Of a stretch of 64,000 nt of DNA, positions 55,404 to 64,000 are shown piece by piece; within the stretch, counting starts at the first letter, position 1, and each line of letters begins with the position of its first letter. This stretch comes from Melitaea cinxia (lineage: Eukaryota; Arthropoda; Insecta; Lepidoptera; Nymphalidae). Below the pieces are notes generated by a model that did not search any database, was not told where the DNA came from, and saw only the letters and a program-made list of their open reading frames with translations. The position numbers and the translations under genes are program-made. The stretch spans positions 6,532,159 through 6,596,158 of the forward strand of contig NC_059400.1 in the NCBI RefSeq assembly GCF_905220565.1, in the 5' to 3' direction.

Positions 55404-56074
55404 ACTGAAGGTCACTGACTCACTCATCACGAGAACTCAAAAACCGCTGGATGGTCTATCCATCCAGGTTGGACAAAGATAAAATTGGGCAGGGAGGTAG
55501 ATTATAGTTAGCAGACGTCCGCTAAAAACGGATTTTACGATATTCCACCGCTAAGGAGATTTTATTGGGGTTGATAGTTTGTATGAAACATATACAGGCT
55601 GAAAATAAAACTAAAAATGAGGTGTATAGAGAGGTTTTATAAAAATAACTATTAAAGTATACTAAATTGTGCTTTTTAAAAAGTTACTCAGTTTGATAAG
55701 CATTTCAACTGATTGATTTCAACTTGAACGATTGAATAAAATAAAAAAATAATCTGCGTTAAACATCTTATCATCTACTATTAAGATAGTAATGCATAGA
55801 TATGCGCGAACATCATAACCACGCGAACGTAGTCGCGGGCAACACTTAGTGTATTATAAAACCAAGTCCCCAAAAGTGTATGTGATCGATTCGCTCAAAA
55901 TCTACTGAACAGATTTTCATGCGGTTTCACCATTGGAGAGAAGGCTCCGCCATTGGCAAGAGGAAGGTTTACGGAACGGCTAAGCCGATTTTGATGAGAG
56001 TTTCACTGGAAGTTTGCCGGGAAAACTTTGTGACATACAAATTTCAACGCGGGCGAAGCCGCGGGCACAGCTAG
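55404..56074 (+). mobile_element. Non-autonomous Helitron, longer form
   Basis: GGTCACTGACTCACTCATCAC near a degraded 5' end; ACGTAGTCGCGGGCAACACTTAG internally; then a block with GAAGTTTGCCGGGAAAACTT and 3' CGCGGGCGAAGCCGCG hairpin, GGCACAGCTAG|T. An inverted copy is at 59119-59741. Confidence 0.7.
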
Positions 56075-57104
56075 TTTAGTATAAAGATACGAGCGATTTC
56101 GCAGACTGCTCTGGTCGTCGTTAATATTTTTATTGGCGAAACATAAAGAGAAGATAAGATTAATCCGAGCATAACCACCAAGTACTTTAATGTCAAGTTC
56201 ATTTTATCTACAGAAAGTTCGAAGAATATATTAGAAAAAAATAATAATAATGGAAAACTACATTTACAAGGAAGCAATTTTTTCAATGAAACGTATTTGG
56301 TTTGAAACAATGTAAATATTATATATACAACGCATATCTAATCATGTTTAAAAATAATTTCGGTATATGTCATAGTGCTAAACATTTTCATTTATTCGTC
56401 GAATCACTATTCCGACTCTCCAAGCAAAGAATTTACCAGTCTTCCTGTCAAAAGTTTATAAGGTTATACTCGTATTTTAAGGCTATGTTGGGGTAAAATT
56501 TTCGAATCAATTTCAACAACAAAAAGTGAATTATCCGCGTTAGCGTGAATTAGGGCGTGCGAAGAATTGCTCGTAGTATTTTTAACAATAAAAACAGGAA
56601 AACGTCAGTAAACTGCAGGAATAAATGATATATATGGTGTGGTATTCAAGTGAAATGTAAATAACTGTCTCATTTGAAGCGTCTAGCATTTACAAAGGAA
56701 ACATTTGAAATCTTCTTCCAAGAATAAAAAGATAACTAGATATGTCCTGAATGTATGCGGGATGTTTCGAAATGCGTTCGTGTACGTGGAGTTGTTATGA
56801 AAATTCGCAAATTTCGTAAAACAACCACAAAAGTTGCGCTAACAAATAAAAATTGTGGAGCCACGAAACTCGCTAAAACTCTTACTATAGAAAAGGCTAT
56901 GACCACAATGGACAATACTTACATTACAATTAACGAACCTAAAACGGAAGTTAATAATGTACAGAATGATAAGCAAGAGTGGACAACTATTAATAGAAAA
57001 AACGTAGATACCCTAATATGGAAGTGAAAAGAAGAGGTAGCTCAGGATGTGAAATTCAAACTAAGTAAGTAATAAATTTTTACATGTGTGGCTAATAATA
57101 GATA
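56075..57104. other. Spacer, no supported gene
   Basis: A 90-codon ORF at 56755-57027 shows no family motif or splice context; not called. Confidence 0.4.
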
Positions 57105-57668
57105 CAGTAATACCCCGGACTTACGCGATAGGTGGGACTGAGCGCTATCCGCGTAAGTCGAATTCGCGTAAGTCGGGGTACAGTTTTGCATATAAAGACA
57201 TACAAAGTATGTTTAATTGGGACTGGAGACTAAATAAAATAATAATTTAGGAAATAATTAGTATCTAATTCTAGATAATATGATGATAAATTTTTATTTT
57301 TGCATCGTAGTCTTTAATAATGTTAAGTTTACACTCCAAAGATAATGTTTTTCTCTTCTTGTTTAAAGCAAAAGAGTCGGTTCTACTTCGTTTGGATGCC
57401 ATAGTTGTACTTAGTAAATATCTCTGGTCGTCGCACAATGCACAAAAAAACACAAAATCGTAACTTATGTACCTACGTGCCGATTCCGCACCATACGCCT
57501 GTGCCTGTTGTAAACTGAACGAATAATAATGCGGGTGGGGGGAGTCAGAAACAAACGCCGCCACTTGACTTTGACTGCGCGGCGTTCAAACAAAAACGAA
57601 TAGACGAGAAAATTAAATCGCGTAACTCCGAATTCGCGTCCGAGGTAGCGTAAGTCGGGGTATTACTG
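57105..57668. mobile_element. Tigger/pogo-type deletion derivative
   Basis: 564 bp. Termini CAGTAATACCCCGGACTTACG and CGTAAGTCGGGGTATTACTG, with TA on both sides (57103-57104, 57669-57670). The left arm holds repeated CGCGTAAGTCG strings. On the minus strand MASKRSRTDSFALNKKRK-TLSLECKLNIIKDYDAK (about 57402-57297) is the start of a CENP-B-type DNA-binding domain of the transposase; the rest is deleted. Confidence 0.82.
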
Positions 57669-57952
57669 TACTACTATTGAATGTTTAGAGAACATTTTAA
57701 CGTATGTTAAAAAGTATGTGGTCAGGAGTCAGTAGTTAAAATAGATAAAATGAAGCATAAGAACTGAACGGGTTTATTTATAATAAATTATAATATATAT
57801 TTATTATAATAAAGCTTATTTATAATTGAAATACTGAACAGTAAATATGATCTACTTTGCCAACTGGGCTTTAAATATAGGATATTGTGAGTGGGTATGG
57901 TTTTAAATAAGCAAACAAAATAAAATTTAATGTTATAAAATTTTTTAGTAAA

Positions 57953-58275
57953 ATGAAATCAAATGAGAGGTCAAAATTGAACATGTTTTACAAAGGAGCG
58001 TCTGTTTCGGAAGCGAATTTATTTGCCATAACAGAAACTGGTTGCTATGATTCGATTCATGACTCTGAATAAATACCACTTGGATAAAATATAATTAGTT
58101 GTGATCAAGCGGATGGACGTAAGCAGGGAGGCGCGTATTTAGTGGCCACACCATGGTTCAAACTGCCACGAGGATGATGACGAGTAGCGATCCCAAATGA
58201 AGTAATAAATTACAATCAGGTGTTTGAATTAGTAAGTACAACATAACATATTTTTGTTTTTTAGTTGTGTTATAA
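57953..58275 (+). pseudogene. LINE endonuclease fragment
   Basis: Frame with SNERSKLNMFYKGASVSEAN, LFAITETGCYDSIHDSE, then stops, IISCDQADGRKQGGAYLVAT and PWFKL. ITETG stands for the ITETW box of the APE-type endonuclease and QGGAYLVAT for the GGG-V-A block. At least three stops. Confidence 0.65.
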
Positions 58276-58715
58276 CTAATTATTATGAATGTTTCAGGAG
58301 CTATTGTGGACATTAAGAATAACAGCATACATGAATGAACTGAAGTGATCGTTGTTTAGATCTTGTACTGAGTACATGCTATGAGGGCAGTGTGAGGGGG
58401 CGACTCCGCTCTACGGTACATCTACGGAAAGTACGTCTAGGCTAGGGGTATTCATGACATATGATTGCCATGCTAAACCGTTTAGAGCGGCACAATGGAA
58501 TTTTAAAAAGCAGATTTCTTAGTGTTGTATTCGCCAATAGCAGCTATAGATTGGTCTAAGATACGGAATTTGAACTTATATAATAGTTTATCATTATTTT
58601 TCTATGTTTCACTACACCTTGAGTATACGGCGGCGGCTTCTAGCGGAGTTCGTAAGCGCAATAACTTGAATTGTTAAAAATAATATAACAATGATATGTT
58701 ATAATTTAAATTGCA
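58276..58715. other. Spacer, no feature
   Basis: Nothing recognised. Confidence 0.4.
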
Positions 58716-59028
58716 TGTTTTTTTTATGTTACTAGGTCGGCAAACAAGCGTACCTACGGCTCACCTGATGATAGGCGATTACCGTAGCTTATAGACACCA
58801 GCAACACCAGAAGCATCGCAAGCGCGTTGCCGACCGACAGGAAGGTACATGAATTTATCATAAAAACAATCCCCCAGGAGCTCTGGTCACCTTACTCACC
58901 AACAGGAACACAATACTGCTTGAAAACAGTATTATTTTGCTGTGATCTTCTGTAAGGTCGAGGTACTATCCCAGTCGGGCTGCTCCATATTTTGAGCAGG
59001 AAATTCCTGCTGTGCCCTACCTCAGTTA
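58716..59028 (-). mobile_element. Family C SINE-like retroposon with a small insertion
   Basis: T-run, TTACTAGGTCGGCAAACAAG to GCCCTACCTCAGTTA. About 30 bp around 58839-58868 (GACAGGAAGGTACATGAATT) are not in sister copies. Confidence 0.75.
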
Positions 59029-59118
59029 AAGATGTTGCATGTGTGTTCAGTGCTACAATCAAAATACATCTATTCATATTTGTTAGTTTTTTTTTGTTAA
59101 AAACACTTATATACTATA

Positions 59119-59741
59119 CTAGCTGTGCCCGCGGCTTCGCCCGCGTAGAAATCGGTGTGTCACAAAGTTTTCCCGGCAAACTTCCAGTGAAACTATTATC
59201 GAAATCGGCTTAGCCGTTCCGTAAACCTTTCTCTCCAAGCCTTCTCTCCATTGGTGAAATCACATGAAAATCCGTTCAATAGATTTTGAAGGAATCTTTC
59301 ACATATACTTTTGGGGACTTTGTTTTATAATACACTAATTGTCGCCTGCGAATACGTCCGCGTGGTTATGAAGATATGCATTACTATTAAGATGTTTAAC
59401 GCAAATTATTTTTTTATTTCAGTCACTTGAAATGCTTATCAAACTGAGTAACTTTTTAAAAGGCACAATTTAGTATAATTTAATAGTTATTTTTATAAAA
59501 CCTCTCTATACACCACATTTTTAGTTTTATTTTCAGGCTGTATATGTTTCATACAAACTACCAACCCTAATTAAACCCTCTTAACGGTGGAATATCGCAA
59601 AATCCGTTCTTAGCGGACATCAACTAACTATAATCTACCTCCCTGCCTCATCTTTGTCTATCCTGGATGGATGGACCATCCAGCGGTTATTAAGTTCTCG
59701 TGATGAGTGAGTCAGTGACCTTTCTCTTTTATATATATAGA
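59119..59741 (-). mobile_element. Complete non-autonomous Helitron, longer form
   Basis: Minus strand A|TCTATATATATAAAAGAGAA ... CGCGGGCGAAGCCGCG hairpin, GGCACAGCTAG|T. 623 bp with both borders and the AT target intact. Inverted relative to 55404-56074. It sits in the tandem-array Helitron that follows. Confidence 0.8.
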
Positions 59742-60225
59742 TTACGATGCATTATTTGGACACCTTCTCGCTATCTATAGAGCATACATTTTAAATTTCT
59801 TTTACTCCTAAAACATAGGACTTTCATACAAACTTCCAACCCCCCGTTTTACCCCCTTAGGGGTCGAGTTTCGTAAAATCCGTTCTTAGCGGATCTCTAC
59901 GCCCTATAAGGAGCTTTCCTGCCAAATTTCAAGTTTGTAGGTGTTATAGTTTCGGAGATTTCGTGATCAGTGAGTCAACGTACCATTCCCTGTTTAAACC
60001 CCAAAAAGGGGTTGATTTCTAAAGATACATTATTTGGACACTTTCTCACCATCTATAGAGCATAAATTTTAAATTTCAAATCTCTTACTTCAAAAACATA
60101 GGACTTTCATACAAACTTCCAACCCCCGTTTTACCCCCTTAGGGGTCGAGTTTCCTAAAATCCGTTGTTAGCGGATGTCTACGTCCTATAAGGAGCCTAC
60201 CTGTCAAATTTCAAGTTTGTAGGTG
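59742..60225 (-). mobile_element. Tandem-array Helitron segment, antisense
   Basis: Nearly two units of the ~290-bp array (reverse complement of the 45394 type): CCCCCTTAGGGGTCGAGTTTC at 59851 and 60135, GTAGGTGTTATAGTTTCGGAG at 59937. Interrupted at 60226 by the LINE poly(A). Confidence 0.72.
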
Positions 60226-63200
60226 TTTTTTTTTTTTTTTTTTTTTTTTTTTAGTTATGTGATATATCCACAGGCTTATTATGCCCGTGCTTTTGTTATT
60301 CCATATATTGTTATTATTTTTTTTTTAACATGCATCGGTACTTCACCGCAACTTAGAATCTAGAAGCCTTAATAACTAGTCTTAAAATTTCAAATTTCTA
60401 AAAGTCGACGCGAGTCCACTGACCAAGACTATTCTACATATTGCTTATTTTATATTCTTATATACTAATTATTTTTATTATATTTACACTTATTTGCTAA
60501 CTACAATATATGTACACTTATTTTCTAACTACAATATATGTACACTTATTTGCTACTTACAATGTACACTTAACCTATGTTATTGTTAGTAGTTAGGTAC
60601 TTTTTTTTTTTGTGGTTAGGAATCGTTTTGTCCATTTAAATTTAATTTTTTTTTATTTTTTTATTTTTTTTTATTAATATATTATATGACTAATCCTATC
60701 TTATTAAGTAAATATATAAAGCCTTATCATTACAATTACATTATCCTATTATCCACATTATATACATTATCCTATTCCTATACTATTACATTCCATTTTA
60801 TTATTTATATTACTTACTTTACACTTTTATCTACGCATAATTTATACTTACAATACAATAATGTCTTCACACCTCTACATTTTTCAACATTTTGAGCACA
60901 TTCTCAATGACGGCAGCATCTCTATGGTGAATGGCCATCTTGAGACTATGCTCAAGGATTTTCTTGTCCGTCATCTCCGCTGCCCTCGCCACAAAGCGAC
61001 CAATTGCGTCGTCACGGTCGTCGGTGTAATAGACACAGGTGTTGGTGTGTCTAGTCACCGCGACTACAGCGTGCGAAACGCTGTCGTGGATCTTGAGCCT
61101 CCTTGTATTTGTCTGGAGGACGATGACGTCCTCATAGGTCTGGCCCTGCGCCTCATGAATGGTTAAGACGCGCGATCCCTCACCGGACCCGTATCCCTGG
61201 TCAGTCAGCAATCTCTTCTCCTCTTGCGTAAATACCAGGTACAGGGTTCGGTCCCTTCCTACAGGAATGCGCGCGCCTGTGAGACTCTCCACTCGCAAAG
61301 ATCGGATCTTTGTGCTTGAGCTGTACACGGACTTGTAAACCTCACTGATGGCAAAGGCGACATCTTTGGGGTTACGATGCGTGCACGACAACTCGCACGA
61401 AATAGTCGTTATAAGGGTTGGTCTACAATACCGCATTTCGAACAGGTTATCCCTGTCGATGTACGGCAGTTGGTTTATGTCTCCGATGAGGACTACCTTC
61501 TCAGCTCCCGATAGTCGGGCGGCCATTACTATGGCTCCGAAATGGTTCATGAGGGCTTCGTCCACCGTTAGGCGGTTGATTTTTAAACCCTCACGGAAGC
61601 CATTTACCAGAACGGAGGCCATAGTACGTACCCTTTGCTTGACCTTGTTGCCATAGCGGTGCACCAGTTTTTCTTTTAGATCTTTAGCCGCCTCGACTGT
61701 GGTCGTAATCACGACTTCCGTGTCCCCATCGAAGTCCCTGACTATTCGGGTTGTCTTGCCGCATCCTGGTACCCCGTTTATCCACTCCAGTGATGGTAGT
61801 TCCCAGGTCACGTACGGTAAGCCGGCTTCGGCCCGGTCGCCCGTGATGGTTTTTGCCATCCGTAGCATCCGGTCGCCCAGCATTACTTTCGTGCATCTCG
61901 CCACTACCACCACCGGGTCCCCTTCGGGTGTTTCAAAGGTTTGTGACTCCTCGTCATTACCCTCAGACTCGACCGCGCTCACGAAGCCTGCTGTGATGTT
62001 ATATGCGGCCATATACCTACCCGACATCTTGCCCTTGAGTATTTGTCGGGTATCACTGTTGTATATGGCTGCTTCGGCTTCTTCGAGTTCCACCTCCAGT
62101 AATCTTTGGTGATCGTACTGGTAGGCCTGCATGATCTTTTTGCAGGTGGCCAAGCTTACCTCGCGGTTTGCCTTAATAATGGCCAGGAACTCGATTAGGG
62201 CGTTTTCCGCGTGTTGAAGCGGTGTGGACGCCGGTCGAAGTCTCGGTGGTGATACTTGTCCCATATCGGCCCTAGTTCGAGCGGCCGGTGACGCCGCTGG
62301 TTGCCTCGGACTATTGTCTTTGGTGAACCTGCTCAGCGCCTCCGATAGTCGCTCTCCCTGTCCAGCCTTTTTGGGAGAGGGGTGATGGGGAAGCTTACTT
62401 TGCTTCGGGGAGATGGTTGCCTGGATAAATGTCGCCAATGACATCGAGCTCGGCTTAGATTTGGGTGCGGCCGTTGCCCTACGTTGTTCTACCTTCTGGG
62501 CCTCGACCTTTAGTTGTAGGCGCTCCGAGTCGCTCGGTGCGGCTTCCCCGAGAGCCGGCGATGCAGAGGGTGAAGGTGATTTTGATTTTGGTCTTAAGTA
62601 ACCAAGGTCCTCCCCCCTGTCTTCGTAGACAATGACCTCACTGTTCTTGGAGGCCATTAGGCAACCGTACCTATCTGATACGTCGCCTCTATCATAGCCG
62701 ACTCTCATCGAATCAACACTGATTCTTCCGGGGATTCCCCCGGGGATCTCGCTCATCCGCTGTAGCCACAAGCTGGACTGCGCGAAGGCGGACGTCTCTC
62801 CCCATTCGAAGAGTGCGATCTCTTTGTTTTTTAACCGCAACAAACGATAGGTCGAGTCGCCCTCCTGCTCTTGCGCTAGCGCTGTGATTTTTGTGCGCCT
62901 TATGCTTGTCTTTTGAGTGCTACCGTTTATCAATAAGGCGAGTCCCGGTGAAATCGCCAGCCGATTGAGTTCTTCGGAGCGACAGAAGCTTATCCCCATC
63001 CTCTCCACTTCGCTGTCCATGAATAGAGCCACGCATCTGGTCCTAATACCAACTTCTCCACTTCCATTCACTTCACTGGGCGAGGATTGTGTCATCCTGC
63101 TCTGAGTCGGCTGCGGAGGTACGTTTTGGTTGGCTCTATTCCTGAACAGGTCCTGGAGTGAGGAAGATATGGTCCTAGTTATTTGGCCCAGAAGGGTGCG

Positions 63201-64000
63201 GCCAGGAGACATCCGCGGAGCTGTTGTGTTATCTCGCTGAGCGGCTTGTTGGACACGGTTTTGCTCTATTTGTGCTTGTGTGTAGTGTATCTGAGTGTGT
63301 GTTGTATGAACGACGGTGTTGGCACTCTGCGCAGATGTTAAAGCCGGTGATGGAGAAAGCGTGCTGTTCCTCTTTGCGGCTGTATTGACGGCCTTTCTCG
63401 CGAATGTGAGGAAGGACGTTCTGCTGGCCTCGCTCTCCAGGATGGTATGGAGCGATGGCTGGTCCAGTTTAATCTGGAGTTTGAGTTCCAGATCCAGCCT
63501 TTCCTTACTGAACCTCGGGCAATTCAGTATAATATGCAGAACTGTCTCCTCACAATTCGGGTCGCAGATACACGAGGGACTGTCAGTGAGGTGGAATCTG
63601 TGAAGATACGCCGCAAATCCTCCGTGGCCGGTCAAAATTTGCGTGTCGACAGATGTTGGTGCCGATTTCCTTACCAGTCTGTAAGCGGTCTTTACATCCG
63701 GTAGGAATATTTTCGTGACCGAGCCAGTCTTCGAAGAATTGTATCTATCCTGCCAGACCCTGACAGTCGCTTCCCGGATCTGCCTTCTGACATACGAGAT
63801 TGGTACTCTGTCGTAGTCAGGTGCCGTATTTTTTGTTAAAGCCGCCCTTTTGGCCAGCTCGTCCGCTCTCTCATTGCCCGGTGTTCCAACATGGGCCCTC
63901 AACCAAAAGAACCGCACTGTCTTATTTTCCTCCCGGAGCTGTCTGATTCGACTCTTCATTTCCACGGCCAGAGGGTGAGTCACTGAGGGGCTCCTCAGCA
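60226..64000 (-). mobile_element. LINE with helicase-bearing ORF, 3' end and poly(A); continues past window
   Basis: On the minus strand: ORF end at 60867, an AT-rich 3' UTR of about 610 bp with short direct repeats (TACACTTATTTGCTA type near 60485-60560), and a 27-nt A tract (plus T60226-60252) abutting the array Helitron. This is the layout of a target-primed LINE insertion. The 5' part (ORF1, endonuclease, RT) would lie beyond 64000. The second target duplication is outside the window. Confidence 0.85.
60867..64000 (-). CDS. LINE polyprotein C-terminal part: RNase H, C/H knuckle, linker and viral-type SF1 helicase
   Basis: Open from the window edge (no true start; the GTG at 63983 is internal) to TGA at 60867-60869. 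Counting from that GTG: residues 1-50 are the end of an RNase H domain (FWLRAHVGTPGNERADELAK with the last catalytic Asp). About 138-156 is a C-x-C...C...H...C knuckle (CICDPNCEETVLHIILNC), as seen after RNase H in I/R1-like LINEs. 200-600 is a Ser/Pro/Gln-rich linker with one compact block (about 310-465). 735-1000 is an SF1 helicase: Walker A GVPGCGKTT (737-745), Walker B TVDEA, motif III VVLIGDINQLPYIDR, CTHR, motif V TIHEAQGQTYEDV and motif VI VAVTRH. This combination is typical of alphavirus-like positive-strand RNA virus helicases, so the domain is inferred to be virus-derived. All motifs look intact. Confidence 0.88.
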   Translation of the reverse strand, partial: LRSPSVTHPLAVEMKSRIRQLREENKTVRFFWLRAHVGTPGNERADELAKRAALTKNTAPDYDRVPISYVRRQIREATVRVWQDRYNSSKTGSVTKIFLPDVKTAYRLVRKSAPTSVDTQILTGHGGFAAYLHRFHLTDSPSCICDPNCEETVLHIILNCPRFSKERLDLELKLQIKLDQPSLHTILESEASRTSFLTFARKAVNTAAKRNSTLSPSPALTSAQSANTVVHTTHTQIHYTQAQIEQNRVQQAAQRDNTTAPRMSPGRTLLGQITRTISSSLQDLFRNRANQNVPPQPTQSRMTQSSPSEVNGSGEVGIRTRCVALFMDSEVERMGISFCRSEELNRLAISPGLALLINGSTQKTSIRRTKITALAQEQEGDSTYRLLRLKNKEIALFEWGETSAFAQSSLWLQRMSEIPGGIPGRISVDSMRVGYDRGDVSDRYGCLMASKNSEVIVYEDRGEDLGYLRPKSKSPSPSASPALGEAAPSDSERLQLKVEAQKVEQRRATAAPKSKPSSMSLATFIQATISPKQSKLPHHPSPKKAGQGERLSEALSRFTKDNSPRQPAASPAARTRADMGQVSPPRLRPASTPLQHAENALIEFLAIIKANREVSLATCKKIMQAYQYDHQRLLEVELEEAEAAIYNSDTRQILKGKMSGRYMAAYNITAGFVSAVESEGNDEESQTFETPEGDPVVVVARCTKVMLGDRMLRMAKTITGDRAEAGLPYVTWELPSLEWINGVPGCGKTTRIVRDFDGDTEVVITTTVEAAKDLKEKLVHRYGNKVKQRVRTMASVLVNGFREGLKINRLTVDEALMNHFGAIVMAARLSGAEKVVLIGDINQLPYIDRDNLFEMRYCRPTLITTISCELSCTHRNPKDVAFAISEVYKSVYSSSTKIRSLRVESLTGARIPVGRDRTLYLVFTQEEKRLLTDQGYGSGEGSRVLTIHEAQGQTYEDVIVLQTNTRRLKIHDSVSHAVVAVTRHTNTCVYYTDDRDDAIGRFVARAAEMTDKKILEHSLKMAIHHRDAAVIENVLKMLKNVEV

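Noticed and set aside
56755..57027. 90-codon plus-strand ORF
   Set aside because: Lys/Thr/Asn-rich from AT composition; no motif, no splice context.
61348..63704. Plus-strand ORFs up to 137 codons
   Set aside because: Shadows of the minus-strand helicase LINE frame.

Overview
The window is eukaryotic nuclear DNA from a lepidopteran insect. It is AT-rich, has spliced GT-AG genes, and is crowded with repeat types typical of moth and butterfly genomes: RTE-like LINEs whose 3' end carries the CTGCTGGACATAGGCCTCC motif, tRNA-derived SINEs, many small Helitrons with A|TC...CTAG|T borders, and hAT, Tigger, Ginger-like and TTAA-flanked elements. The species cannot be fixed from the sequence. No bacterial-style operons, rRNA, true tRNA genes or CRISPR arrays were seen.

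Two host genes lie tail to tail. (1) About 4.5-24.3 kb, plus strand: the 3' ten coding exons of a CIN85/CD2AP-family adaptor (cindr). It has proline-rich segments, a capping-protein-interaction (CPI)-like motif built across a splice junction, a W-x-E-E-L motif exon and the C-terminal coiled coil. The SH3 exons would lie to the left of the window. All ten exons join in frame, giving 526 residues plus stop. (2) 44.3-26.8 kb, minus strand: a complete six-exon leucine-rich-repeat gene that I reconstruct as the insect LRMDA (C10orf11) orthologue, 233 residues, with introns full of transposons.

From 45 to 64 kb I see no host gene. This part is a nest of mobile elements: a Helitron with an internal ~290-bp tandem array, head-to-tail Helitrons, a 1.6-kb Ginger-like element with near-perfect 226-bp terminal inverted repeats around an internally deleted integrase gene, a Tigger deletion derivative, and LINE fragments. 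The most striking object is at the right edge: a minus-strand LINE ORF of more than 1,040 codons, open to the window end. It joins an RNase H domain and a C/H-rich knuckle to a long linker and a C-terminal superfamily-1 helicase of the kind found in positive-strand RNA viruses. It is followed by a 3' UTR and a 27-nt poly(A) tract, so the insertion is fairly young.

Other structures of note: a perfect 30-bp-arm snapback palindrome (38.9 kb), an 18-bp GC-rich hairpin (52.6 kb), a compound hairpin in the cindr 3' UTR (22.6 kb), a 117-bp minisatellite repeating a YY1-like AAGATGGCGGC motif (38.3-38.8 kb), and an 80-bp duplication that makes one LINE ORF read the same DNA in two frames (9.5 kb). 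Family names C, D, F, G, I, J and M below are local labels for repeats compared only within this window.
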